Shown here piece by piece: positions 1 to 5,628 of a stretch of 6,637 bases of DNA. Numbering within the stretch: position 1 is the first letter of the stretch; every line of letters starts with the position of its first letter. The DNA is from Acidimicrobiia bacterium (lineage in GTDB: Bacteria > Actinomycetota > Acidimicrobiia > IMCC26256 > JAENVU01). The notes below the pieces were generated by a model. That model saw only the letters and a list, made by a program, of their open reading frames with translations, was not told the origin of the DNA and made no database searches. The DNA lies in assembly GCA_016650415.1 (NCBI GenBank), contig JAENVU010000402.1, positions 1 through 6,637 on the forward strand. Direction: 5' to 3'. A program made the translations under genes and the position numbers.

Positions 1-982
1 TCGGCTTGCCGCACCCGGTCGTGAAGACGTCGAGCTCCCCCGAGTTGGTGGGGACGAACACGTAACCGTTGGCCAGTGCCGGTGCCGCGCTGGCCGGTGC
101 GCCGAGGGTGCCGGTCCATCGTGGCGTGCCGTCTGCGGCATAGCGCGCGACGAGCTTGTCGCCCGCGGCGGCGTAGACCGTCGTCTCGTCTTCGGAGAGC
201 ACCGGGTTGCCGGCGACCGATGACCTCAGGGGAACCGACCAGATCGGCGGGCAGAAGTCGGTGCTGTATTGGCTGGTGCAGTTCCCCGGCTTCGTCAGCG
301 GGTAGGCCTCGAGGGCCGAGCCCTGGCCGATGAAGAACCGCGCGGTCCCGACCGCCGCGCTGGTGGGGACGGGGAGGGAGGCCACGCCGCCGATGTAGAG
401 ATACGAGACCCAGCTGCCGCCGCCATTGGTGGATTCGACGAAGAACCGCGACACGGCAGTGCAGCACGGCGGCACCTGCAGCGCGACCGTTCCGACGAGC
501 GTGCCGTCGCGCCCGATCACCGTCGTCGTGGCCCCGTTGGCCAACGAAGGGAGTGGCGCTCCGCTTGCCGCGTCGAAGCGCTTGACCGTGCTGGGCAGCA
601 CCGTCGAACCGCCCAGCATCGGTACGTGGACCTTGCCGTCCAAGATGGTGGGCGCGTTCGGCCAGTAAGGGATGTTCGCGTCCCAGAGCGTCGCACTCCA
701 ACGGGTCGCGCCGCCGCCCGGATCGATCGCGGTGAGTTTCCCGCTCACGACGAAGTCACCGGACACTGCGTAGACGCCGTCAGGTCCGACGACCGGAGCC
801 TTCACTGTCCCACCGAGCTGGCGCGTCCACTGCTCGTGGAGTTGTGCGACGTTCTGGATGTCGAGGCCGTCTTTGAGTGGGGCGAAGCCGCTGCGCCGGG
901 CATCGGCACCCGGCTGGAGCCAGCATCCACCGAGCACGACGACCGCGGTCAGCACCATTGCGGTGCGCGTCACTCGTCGCAT
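1..982 (-). CDS. PQQ-type beta-propeller lipoprotein (C-terminus beyond window)
   Basis: An uninterrupted minus-strand frame begins with ATG at 982 and runs off the left edge, giving 327 residues. The N-terminus is a lipoprotein signal: RR near the start, a hydrophobic stretch (about residues 8-18), then the lipobox LGGC with the lipidated Cys at residue 20. Export and anchoring on the outer face of the membrane are therefore expected. The remainder has repeated beta-propeller blades of the PQQ-like type, with patterns such as VYAVSGD, LTAIDP, TRWSATLW, VYAAAGDKLVARY, TPRWTG and YVFVPTNSGELDVF. The opening WLQPGADARRSGF...NVAQLHEQW resembles the usual start of actinobacterial PQQ-repeat proteins. 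Such proteins bind ligands or act as assembly scaffolds, and no catalytic residues or cofactor are evident here. It lies 76 nt downstream of arsC on the same strand, beyond a GC-rich hairpin, so it is probably not part of the arsenic unit. No strong ribosome-binding site is seen; GGGGCGACGGGGG precedes the ATG. The family is fairly sure, the role unknown. Confidence 0.85.
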   Translation of the reverse strand, partial: MRRVTRTAMVLTAVVVLGGCWLQPGADARRSGFAPLKDGLDIQNVAQLHEQWTRQLGGTVKAPVVGPDGVYAVSGDFVVSGKLTAIDPGGGATRWSATLWDANIPYWPNAPTILDGKVHVPMLGGSTVLPSTVKRFDAASGAPLPSLANGATTTVIGRDGTLVGTVALQVPPCCTAVSRFFVESTNGGGSWVSYLYIGGVASLPVPTSAAVGTARFFIGQGSALEAYPLTKPGNCTSQYSTDFCPPIWSVPLRSSVAGNPVLSEDETTVYAAAGDKLVARYAADGTPRWTGTLGAPASAAPALANGYVFVPTNSGELDVFTTGCGKP

Positions 983-1041
983 GTGGCCCCCGTCGCCCCG
1001 GCAGGAAGCTTACGACGGTTCGTCCGACGGATCGACTGGGG

Positions 1042-1058
1042 CCGGGCGACGCGCCCGG
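1042..1058 (-). terminator. GC hairpin directly after arsC stop
   Basis: CCGGGCG (1042-1048) pairs perfectly with CGCCCGG (1052-1058) around a 3-nt loop, and the stem touches the arsC stop codon. No T-run follows on the minus strand, so it is not a textbook intrinsic terminator. It may end or weaken operon transcription, or protect the 3' end of the transcript. It separates the arsenic operon from the lipoprotein gene. Confidence 0.4.
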
Positions 1059-1457
1059 TCAGGTCAGTTCGGCGGCGAGTGCCTGCACCCGGCGGTCGAT
1101 CTCGTCGCGGATCGGGCGCACCGCATCGACCCTTCGGCCGGCCGGGTCGTCGAGCGGCCAGTCGCGGTAGTCCTTGCCGGGATAGAACGGGCAGGCGTCA
1201 CCGCAGCCCATGGTGATCACGACGTCGGCTTCCTGCACCGCCGAGTCGGTGAGCAGCTTCGGTCGTTCCGCCGCGAGGTCGATGTCGAGTTCCCGCATCG
1301 CTTCGAGGACGGCGGGGTTCACCTGGTCGGCCGGTTCGCTGCCCGCGGACAGGACCTCGATGCGCCCGCGCCCGGCCCGTTCCAACAGCGCTGCCGCCAT
1401 CTGTGAACGACCCGCGTTGTGGACGCAGACGAAGAGGACGGTCGGGCGATCGGTCAT
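1059..1457 (-). CDS. arsC: Arsenate reductase, low-molecular-weight phosphatase fold
   Basis: This 132-residue cytoplasmic protein reduces arsenate to arsenite and has the usual length of LMW-PTP-type ArsC enzymes. The P-loop CVHNAGRS (Cys11 to Arg17) is the CX5R arsenate-binding and catalytic loop after a VLFVC strand. A second redox motif, MGCGDACP, holds Cys85 and Cys89, the likely resolving cysteines. DDPAG (Asp103/Asp104) carries the conserved acid. An LMW-PTP that only dephosphorylates would lack the extra cysteine pair. The physiological reductant, thioredoxin or mycothiol/mycoredoxin, cannot be decided from sequence; mycothiol is possible if the host is an actinobacterium. Its ATG overlaps the aquaporin TGA (ATGA, 1454-1457). 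It also has its own AGGAG at 1463-1467, 5 nt upstream. As the last gene of the arsR-channel-arsC operon, it would supply the arsenite that the channel releases. Confidence 0.93.
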   Translation of the reverse strand: MTDRPTVLFVCVHNAGRSQMAAALLERAGRGRIEVLSAGSEPADQVNPAVLEAMRELDIDLAAERPKLLTDSAVQEADVVITMGCGDACPFYPGKDYRDWPLDDPAGRRVDAVRPIRDEIDRRVQALAAELT

Positions 1458-2158
1458 GCGAGCTCCTGGGAGTGGGGTACGAGGGTCGCGTCCGCGTCGA
1501 CCGACGGGAACAGGATCACGACGAGGGCGAGCCCGATCAGACCACCGACGAGTTGCGCGACCACGAAGGGCGCAACGCTGCCGGGGGCGATGCCCGCGAA
1601 CGTGTCGGAGAACATGCGGCCGAGGGTGACCGCGGGGTTGGCGAAGCTGGTGGAGCTGGTGAAGAAGTACGCGCCACCGATGTAGAGCCCGACCGCGAAC
1701 GGCGTGGTCCGACGATTGCCGCCGCGCCCGGAGCCGAAGATCACGAGGAGCAACCCGACCGTCGCCACGACCTCGCTGACCCAGAGGGCACCGGAGCTGC
1801 GGGATCTCGTCGAGAGTTCGAAGACCGGGGCCTCGAACATGAGATTGGCCAGCCAACATCCGAGCACTGCGCCGACGGTCTGCGCGGCGATGTACACGCC
1901 GAGCGCGGTTCGGGTGAGACCGCCGAGCCGCCAGTCGACCAGGCTCACGACGGGATTGAAGTGGGCGCCGGAGACGGAACCGAAGGCGAGGATCAACGCG
2001 ATGAGTCCGCCGGCGGTTGCCGCCGCGTTCTCCAGGAGTTGCAGCCCGGTGTCGCCGGGGGAGAGGCGTTGCGCGGCGATCCCCGACCCGACGACCACGG
2101 TGACGAGGAGTCCGGTGCCGAGGAACTCCGCGAGTGCCTGACGCCCCAGTGTCTTCAC
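1454..2158 (-). CDS. aqpS: Aquaporin-family channel, probable arsenite exit route (AqpS-like)
   Basis: This 234-residue membrane protein of the MIP/aquaporin family has six hydrophobic segments (approximately residues 8-28, 44-60, 83-104, 126-142, 153-167 and 196-217) and two pore half-helices. The first half-helix reads GAHFNPV (Asn68-Pro69-Val70) where most aquaporins have NPA. The second reads FANPAVT (Asn174-Ala176) with Val177 where most bacterial channels have the filter arginine. Sitting between arsR and arsC, it probably conducts neutral As(OH)3, as AqpS does in the Sinorhizobium meliloti ars operon, with no ArsB or Acr3 pump in view. The start chosen is GTG at 2158, which overlaps the arsR TGA as GTGA; no good ribosome-binding site is present, so translation is probably coupled to arsR. 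An in-frame ATG at 2236 would overlap arsR by 82 nt and add an Arg-rich, non-MIP extension. Family is certain, substrate inferred; glycerol or water transport cannot be excluded. Confidence 0.88.
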   Translation of the reverse strand: MKTLGRQALAEFLGTGLLVTVVVGSGIAAQRLSPGDTGLQLLENAAATAGGLIALILAFGSVSGAHFNPVVSLVDWRLGGLTRTALGVYIAAQTVGAVLGCWLANLMFEAPVFELSTRSRSSGALWVSEVVATVGLLLVIFGSGRGGNRRTTPFAVGLYIGGAYFFTSSTSFANPAVTLGRMFSDTFAGIAPGSVAPFVVAQLVGGLIGLALVVILFPSVDADATLVPHSQELA

Positions 2159-2496
2159 GAGCGGGCGACGGGCACGCCGCCGAGCGCGTCCCGCAACACT
2201 GAGAGCCGTTCCGGCACGACCGAGTACCACGCCCACTTGCCGCGCTTCTCGCGGTGCACGAGTCCGGAGTCGGCGAGCACCGACATGTGGTGGCTGATGG
2301 TGGGTTGGCTCTTGCCGATCGGGGCGACCAGGTCACAGGAGCAGATTTCGCCGGCCTGGGCGATGAGGGAGAGGAGACGGAGCCGCACCGGGTCGGCGAC
2401 GACCTTGAACGCCGCCGCCAGTTCCTCGGCGTCGGCCTCGGTCAGGGGCTCGGTGAGGACCGGGCTACAACAGGGAGTGATCTCGTGGACGTCCAT
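2155..2496 (-). CDS. arsR: ArsR/SmtB-family As(III)-responsive repressor
   Basis: This 113-residue dimeric winged-helix repressor is expected to leave DNA when As(III) binds. The ArsR core starts near residue 20: AAAFKVVADPVRLRLLSLI, then the HTH with recognition helix around SQPTISHHMSVLADSGLV (63-80), then the wing REKRGKWAWYSV. Candidate metalloid ligands are the vicinal pair Cys9-Cys10 near the N-terminus and Cys52/Cys54 in EICSCDL. The classic E. coli site is CxCxxC in the DNA-binding helix. An N-terminal Cys pair plus a Cys near residue 55 instead recalls Corynebacterium glutamicum ArsR, where the pair and the single Cys come from different subunits. AGGAG at 2502-2506 lies 5 nt before the ATG. 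It is first in the operon and faces the ArsI-like gene across a 131-bp region, so it probably controls itself and both transcription units. Confidence 0.93.
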   Translation of the reverse strand: MDVHEITPCCSPVLTEPLTEADAEELAAAFKVVADPVRLRLLSLIAQAGEICSCDLVAPIGKSQPTISHHMSVLADSGLVHREKRGKWAWYSVVPERLSVLRDALGGVPVARS

Positions 2497-2521
2497 CGGG
2501 GCTCCTGGCGACGCTCGTCAC

Positions 2522-2553
2522 ATCGACGAATATCAATATTGACTCTGATCGAT
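2522..2553. promoter_or_regulatory. Imperfect 32-bp dyad, candidate ArsR operator O1
   Basis: The core TCAATATTGA (2533-2542) is a perfect 10-bp palindrome. The symmetry extends outward to ATCGA at 2522-2526 and TCGAT at 2549-2553, with 11 of 16 half-site positions matching and the centre between 2537 and 2538. It overlaps the -35 box (2539-2544) of the plus-strand promoter and lies in the likely arsR leader. AT-rich dyads of this type are usual ArsR/SmtB targets, but binding itself is inferred. Confidence 0.6.
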
Positions 2554-2567
2554 ACGAGGAGTATACA
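2539..2567 (+). promoter_or_regulatory. Sigma70-like promoter for the arsI-like gene
   Basis: TTGACT (2539-2544) and TATACA (2562-2567) are separated by exactly 17 bp, close to the housekeeping sigma consensus. Transcription would start near 2574, leaving a leader of roughly 54 nt before the ATG at 2628. The -35 box lies inside dyad O1 and the -10/start region overlaps dyad O2. A repressor on either site should block RNA polymerase. Confidence 0.65.
2560..2565 (-). promoter_or_regulatory. Possible -10 box of the arsR operon
   Basis: Read on the minus strand, 2565-2560 is TATACT, overlapping the opposing TATACA by four bases. A start near 2553 would give an arsR leader of about 56 nt. The hexamer 17 bp upstream (TATCGA, 2588-2583) is a poor -35, so this box is tentative. 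If real, the two divergent promoters share melted DNA and could exclude each other. Confidence 0.35.
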
Positions 2568-2598
2568 TAGATCAACGTCGATTCGATAGTGATCGATG
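2566..2598. promoter_or_regulatory. Imperfect 33-bp dyad, candidate ArsR operator O2
   Basis: Two 16-bp arms match at 12 positions around the central base 2582: CATnGATCA...TCGA on the left and TCGA...TGATCnATG on the right. The half-site TGATCGAT at 2590-2597 also occurs at 2546-2553, the right edge of O1, exactly 44 bp away. O2 covers the expected start of the arsI-like transcript and lies upstream of the arsR start. Confidence 0.55.
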
Positions 2599-2627
2599 GG
2601 TGAACATCCGACGAACGGGAGATCCCG

Positions 2628-3086
2628 ATGACTGCGCTCGAACTCGCCCCCGACCTCGAAGCCCCGACGACCGGGCGGCTCCAACTCGCCCTGAACGTCG
2701 ACGATCTCGACGCCGCCATCGAGTTCTACTCCCGAATGTTCGGGGTAGGCCCGACCAAGGTGAAGGACGGTTACGCGAACTTCGCGATCGCGGCGCCGCC
2801 GCTCAAGCTGGTGCTGTTCAGCGGAGCGGGGGAGCCGGGCACCCTCAACCATCTCGGGGTCGAAGTCGGCTCCGCGGATCTCGTGTCCGCAGCCGAAGCC
2901 CGTCTGACCGCCGATGGCCTCGAGACCACGGGCGTTGCCGAGACCGGCTGTTGCTTCGCGGCGAAGACCGAGACCTGGCTCGAAGCGCCCGACGGTCAGC
3001 GCTGGGAGTGGTACGTCAAGGAAGGCGACCTCGCCGGCTTCGCCTCGGACGAAGCAACGGACGCATCATCCGGCTGCTGCGGCTGA
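2628..3086 (+). CDS. arsI: ArsI/CadI-family VOC metalloenzyme, probable C-As lyase
   Basis: This 152-residue cytoplasmic protein of the vicinal-oxygen-chelate superfamily belongs to the branch that includes ArsI (an Fe(II)-dependent dioxygenase that cleaves the C-As bond of trivalent organoarsenicals) and the cadmium-induced CadI proteins. Diagnostic segments are LQLALNVDDLDAAIEFYSRMF, GYANFAIAAPPLKLVL, TLNHLGVEV, TGCCFAAKTETW and WEWY. Likely metal ligands are Gln19, His75 and Glu127, spaced as in characterised ArsI enzymes. Gln in the first position is usual in the actinobacterial branch. The vicinal Cys108-Cys109 would hold the arsenical. A second vicinal pair, Cys150-Cys151, sits at the extreme C-terminus. 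GGGAG at 2617-2621 lies 6 nt before the ATG. It is divergent from arsR under a near-consensus promoter with two overlapping dyads. Family is near certain; organoarsenical lyase versus a cadmium or other metal response role is less so, though the arsenic neighbours favour ArsI. Confidence 0.88.
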   Translation: MTALELAPDLEAPTTGRLQLALNVDDLDAAIEFYSRMFGVGPTKVKDGYANFAIAAPPLKLVLFSGAGEPGTLNHLGVEVGSADLVSAAEARLTADGLETTGVAETGCCFAAKTETWLEAPDGQRWEWYVKEGDLAGFASDEATDASSGCCG

Positions 3087-3100
3087 CCGGAGACCCGACT

Positions 3101-3151
3101 CGACCATTGTGCGTACGTGGACCTCCTCGGTCCATCAACGCACAATGGTCG
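3101..3151 (+). repeat. 51-bp palindromic repeat, copy 1
   Basis: Outer arms CGACCATTGTGCGT and ACGCACAATGGTCG pair over 14 bp. A mismatched step follows, then inner TGGACC pairs with GGTCCA around the loop TCCTC. It starts 14 nt after the arsI stop, in the gap before a minus-strand gene end, so it could form a hairpin in either 3' end. No T-run follows. It matches copy 2 at 48 and copy 3 at 46 of 51 positions. Confidence 0.9.
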
Positions 3152-3166
3152 GTGGTAGCGGCGCCG

Positions 3167-3446
3167 TCAGTGTTGGCCGGCGCGGCGGTCCAGTTCCTCG
3201 ATGGCCGCGTCGAACGCTTCGGCGTCCCACATGATCTGGTATCCGACTCGCCCCGAAGTTCCGGCCGCGACCAGGACGAGCATGGGAAGGTCGAAGCCGT
3301 CGGGGTTGTGCCAGACCCGGTGGCAGAGCGCGAGTTGCTCGCCGCGGACCGCGATCGGAGTATTAGTGACGGTCCGGAATCCGACGTCGTGCAGTCCGTG
3401 AACCAGTTCCATGACTGCCTCGCGCCCGAAGACGGTGCCGGCGCGA
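3167..3446 (-). pseudogene. Detached C-terminal SnoaL/NTF2-like fragment of cyclase-ATPase
   Basis: This frame carries TVFGREAVMELVHGL, VRGEQLALCHRVW, MLVLVAAG, GRVGYQIMWDAEAFDAAIEELDRR and ends at 3167. The pattern (VxGERLAL..., a beta strand, then D-DLDAAIAELDRR) is that of the SnoaL/NTF2-like module at the C-terminus of many large actinobacterial ATPase or cyclase-ATPase regulators. It follows the truncated cyclase/AAA reading directly but in another frame, with no ribosome-binding site of its own that stands out. The best independent start would be ATG at 3412, giving 81 residues and removing the first strand or helix of the fold. The simplest reading is the surviving 3' end of the gene whose 5' part lies at 3447-4415, after loss of the middle. 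An independent small NTF2-like protein is the alternative. Confidence 0.55.
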
Positions 3447-4415
3447 GGTCGAGTCACCGGCCCGGTCACACCGGATCTCGAACGTGATCGCATCGCTCTC
3501 GGCACTGGTCGCGGCGCAGAGCTCGCGCGAGAGGCGCGTCTTGCCGACCCCCGGAGAACCGAGGACGGTCACGAGCCGCGCGGCGCGTGCTGTCGTCGCG
3601 GAGGCGAATGCCTCGCGCAACGCGGTCATCTCGCGGGCGCGGCCGACGAACGGTGCGGTGGTCTCCACTGCGGCCGCGATATCGGTCGCGACCTCGAAGA
3701 TCGCAACCGGTTGCGCCCGACCGGCGACGGTGACGTCGCCGAGCGACTCGTAGCCGAACTCGCCGCGGGTGAGCCGCCACGTCTCCTCGCCGACCGTGAT
3801 CCGGCCGGGGTTGCAGGCATGCTCGATGCGGGCGGCGACGTCACCGTCGCCGACCAGGTCCGCGTCGCCACTCGCGATCACAACCTCACCGGTGTTGACG
3901 CCGACGCGCAGGCCGAGCGTCTCACCGTGCTGGCGGAGCACGTCGGCGGCGAAGGCGGTGAACCGGTCTTGGATGTCGACGCCGGCCCGAACGGCTCGGA
4001 TCGCGTCGTCCTCGGCGATCTCGGGGATTCCGAAGGTCGCCATCATGCCGTCGCCCATGAACTTGGCAACGGTTCCGCCGTGCGCGTCGATCGCTTCCTG
4101 GAGCAGGGCGTGGTATCGGGCCATCACCGACCGGGCGACCTCGGCATCGCTGCGCTCACCGAACGAGGTGGAACCCACCAGGTCGGCGAAGAGCGCGGTG
4201 ACGGTCTTGCGGGTGGCGTCTGGCAATGGTGCGGAGGCGGCCGGTGCCACCAGCGGGGCCGCGGCCGACGTCGGCGTGCCGCACCCGTCACAGAACTTGA
4301 GCTTCGGGTTCAGTTCGGCGTTGCAGCTTGCGCACCGACGAGCCAGGATCGCACCGCATTCGCCGCAGAAGCGGGCGCCGTCCCGGTTCGCCTCTCCACA
4401 CTGCGCGCAGTCCAC
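3363..4415 (-). pseudogene. Truncated zinc-ribbon / class III cyclase / AAA ATPase gene
   Basis: From GTG at 4415 the frame gives 350 residues. Two zinc ribbons come first (Cys3/6/17/20 and Cys28/31/42/45). A class III nucleotide cyclase domain follows (about 70-245) with metal-binding Asp78 in TALFADLVGST, Lys118 and Asp122 in AKFMGDG, and RVGVNTGEVV. Then comes the start of an AAA/STAND-type ATPase: FVGRAREM and Walker A GSPGVGKT (286-293). Relatives are usually around 1000 residues. Here homology stops near Thr323 (3447), after FEIRCDRAGDST. The last 27 codons are a frame-shifted tail, and a C-terminal module follows in another frame, so most of the ATPase region is absent. The cyclase signature GDxVNxAARLE reads GDGDVAARIE (189-198), one residue short, with Asp in place of the catalytic Asn. 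The longer reading from 4574 starts inside repeat copy 2 and is rejected. The remnant could still yield a ribbon-cyclase protein, probably inactive. Confidence 0.7.
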
Positions 4416-4660
4416 TGCCCCGTGACTCCGATTCTGCCGATGATTCGAGCCGGATCGTACCTGCGCGGCGCCGGACGCGAATCGACCCGCGCCCGACCGG
4501 TGCCAACGGCTGTGCACGACTCCTCGACCCGACCGTTGTGCGTTCGTGGACCTCCTCGGTCCATCAACGCACAACGGTCGGTAGGCGGGCCCGTGTCACA
4601 CCCCCGACGTAGGGTCCGAGCCACTTCCCCGTGGTGTCCAGCGACCTCCGGGGAGGCCCG
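4416..4660. other. Divergent intergenic region holding repeat copy 2
   Basis: This 245-bp gap separates the start of the broken cyclase gene from the start of the AbiEi/DUF559 gene. Apart from the 51-bp palindrome, no convincing promoter hexamers or operator dyad were found. GGGGAGG (4650-4656), 4 nt before the ATG at 4661, is a strong ribosome-binding site for the downstream gene. A promoter for that gene, if separate, must lie in 4416-4650. Confidence 0.5.
4530..4580 (+). repeat. 51-bp palindromic repeat, copy 2
   Basis: Arms CGACCGTTGTGCGTT and AACGCACAACGGTCG pair over 15 bp. After a C/C mismatch and a G/T step, TGGACC and GGTCCA pair around TCCTC, giving one nearly perfect 51-nt dyad. 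Orientation, judged by the asymmetric loop, is the same as in copies 1 and 3. Unlike the others, this copy lies between two gene starts, where a terminator would make little sense. Confidence 0.9.
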
Positions 4661-5626
4661 ATGCACGAACGTTGGCGAGGTGTGCTCGACCTCGCAGCCG
4701 AACAGTACGGATTGGTGACGCGTGACCGGATCCGGGGTCTCGGCGTGACCGACCGCATGATCGCCCGTGCGGTCTCGGATCAGCTGCTGTGCCGCGTCAC
4801 TCAGGGCGTGTATCGCATTCGGGGCGCGCCCCAGACCGAGCGAATGGCGATCGCCGCCGGGGCGCTCGCATCCGGTGGACGGGTCTCGGAGGTCACCGCC
4901 GCGGCGATGCTCCGGCTCGACTCGCCTATCCCCGCGGTCCCGATCCACGTGACGGTCGACGCCAGAACCGGTCAGCCACGGGTGGGTCGACTCGCGATCG
5001 AAACGATCAACCGACGGTTCCAGCCCGTGGTGGTTCACCGCTCGGCCTTCGTCGACGAACTGGGGATCGTGGTGGACGGCATCTCGTGCACGGATGCGGC
5101 GCGAACGCTCATCGACATCGCCGGTCGACTGCGCGTGGACGAACTCGAGGACGCGTTCGAGCGAGCGCGCCGCCTTGGACTCGTGTCGGCGGAGTCGCTC
5201 GCTCGCCGGTTCGAGGTCATAGGCGGACGCGGTCGATCGGGCTCGCCGAAGATTCGCGAGGTCCTCGCCCGTACGCGACCGAACCCGCTGGACTCGAAGC
5301 TCGAGGGTAGGGCGTGGCGGCTGATCCGCTCGTCGCGGCTGGTGGAACCCGTGCGGCAGTTCCGAGTCGACGTCCCCGGAGGCCGGTGGTATCGCATCGA
5401 CTTCGCCTGGCCGCAACTCTTCGTTGCGGTGGAGGCCGAAGGCTTCGAGTGGCATGGCAGTCGTGCACGGTGGAAGGCGGACCGCACCCGGGTCGCGGCG
5501 CTGGAACGGCTCGGGTGGCGGGTGCTCGTGGTGACGTGGGAGGACGTCACGAAGCATCCAGGTGGCGCGCTCGACCGCGTAGCGATGGCACTGGCCGAGC
5601 GAAGCCGCCTCGCGCGCTCCGCCTGA
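4661..5626 (+). CDS. AbiEi-like winged-helix protein with C-terminal DUF559 nuclease-like domain
   Basis: This 321-residue cytoplasmic protein has two parts. Residues 1-55 form an AbiEi-antitoxin-type winged helix (LAAEQYGLVTRDRIRGLGV...LLCRVTQGVYRI). A middle section (about 60-190) matches the usual linker of this family (RVSEVTAAAMLRL, CTDAARTLIDIA, LEDAFERARRLGL). The C-terminus (about 208-305) is a DUF559/Vsr-like PD-(D/E)XK fold. Candidate catalytic acids are Glu215 (SKLEGR), Asp247 (YRIDFAW) and Glu258/Glu260 (VAVEAEG), followed by EWHGSRARWKADRTR and GWRVLVVTWEDV. Where relatives often have VEVDG, this one has VEAEG. The start at 4661 is set by GGGGAGG 4 nt upstream; an in-frame GTG at 4631 would add ten residues. 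No AbiEii-type nucleotidyltransferase toxin gene is adjacent, so an antitoxin role is doubtful. Such orphan fusions are common in actinobacteria, with unproven function. The gene is flanked on both sides by 51-bp palindromes, the downstream one starting 3 nt after the stop. Confidence 0.82.
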   Translation: MHERWRGVLDLAAEQYGLVTRDRIRGLGVTDRMIARAVSDQLLCRVTQGVYRIRGAPQTERMAIAAGALASGGRVSEVTAAAMLRLDSPIPAVPIHVTVDARTGQPRVGRLAIETINRRFQPVVVHRSAFVDELGIVVDGISCTDAARTLIDIAGRLRVDELEDAFERARRLGLVSAESLARRFEVIGGRGRSGSPKIREVLARTRPNPLDSKLEGRAWRLIRSSRLVEPVRQFRVDVPGGRWYRIDFAWPQLFVAVEAEGFEWHGSRARWKADRTRVAALERLGWRVLVVTWEDVTKHPGGALDRVAMALAERSRLARSA

Positions 5627-5628
5627 CT

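Noticed and set aside
269..1216. A 315-codon plus-strand open frame over the lipoprotein and arsC
   Set aside because: The opposite strand has a lipobox, propeller blades and ArsC motifs. The plus frame has none and spans two unrelated genes and the gap between them.
2159..2236. Upstream ATG at 2236 as the start of the aquaporin
   Set aside because: It would add an Arg-rich segment encoded inside arsR. The GTGA overlap at 2155-2158 gives a start that fits the MIP family.
1403..2542. A 379-codon plus-strand open frame across the arsenic operon
   Set aside because: It is antisense to three recognisable genes, its translation is a low-complexity run of E, R, G and D without domain features, and long spurious frames are expected at this GC content.
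3101..3151. Palindrome copies as ordinary intrinsic terminators
   Set aside because: There is no T-run on either side in any copy, copy 2 lies between divergent gene starts, and near-identity over 51 bp including the loop exceeds what terminators share. A 3'-end effect for copies 1 and 3 remains possible.
4416..4574. Upstream start of the cyclase at 4574
   Set aside because: The added peptide begins inside the 51-bp palindrome and is low-complexity. The zinc ribbon that opens this family starts right after GTG 4415.
4661..5626. A complete type IV toxin-antitoxin pair
   Set aside because: No AbiEii-like nucleotidyltransferase frame lies on either side. Only the antitoxin-type N-terminal domain is present, fused to DUF559.
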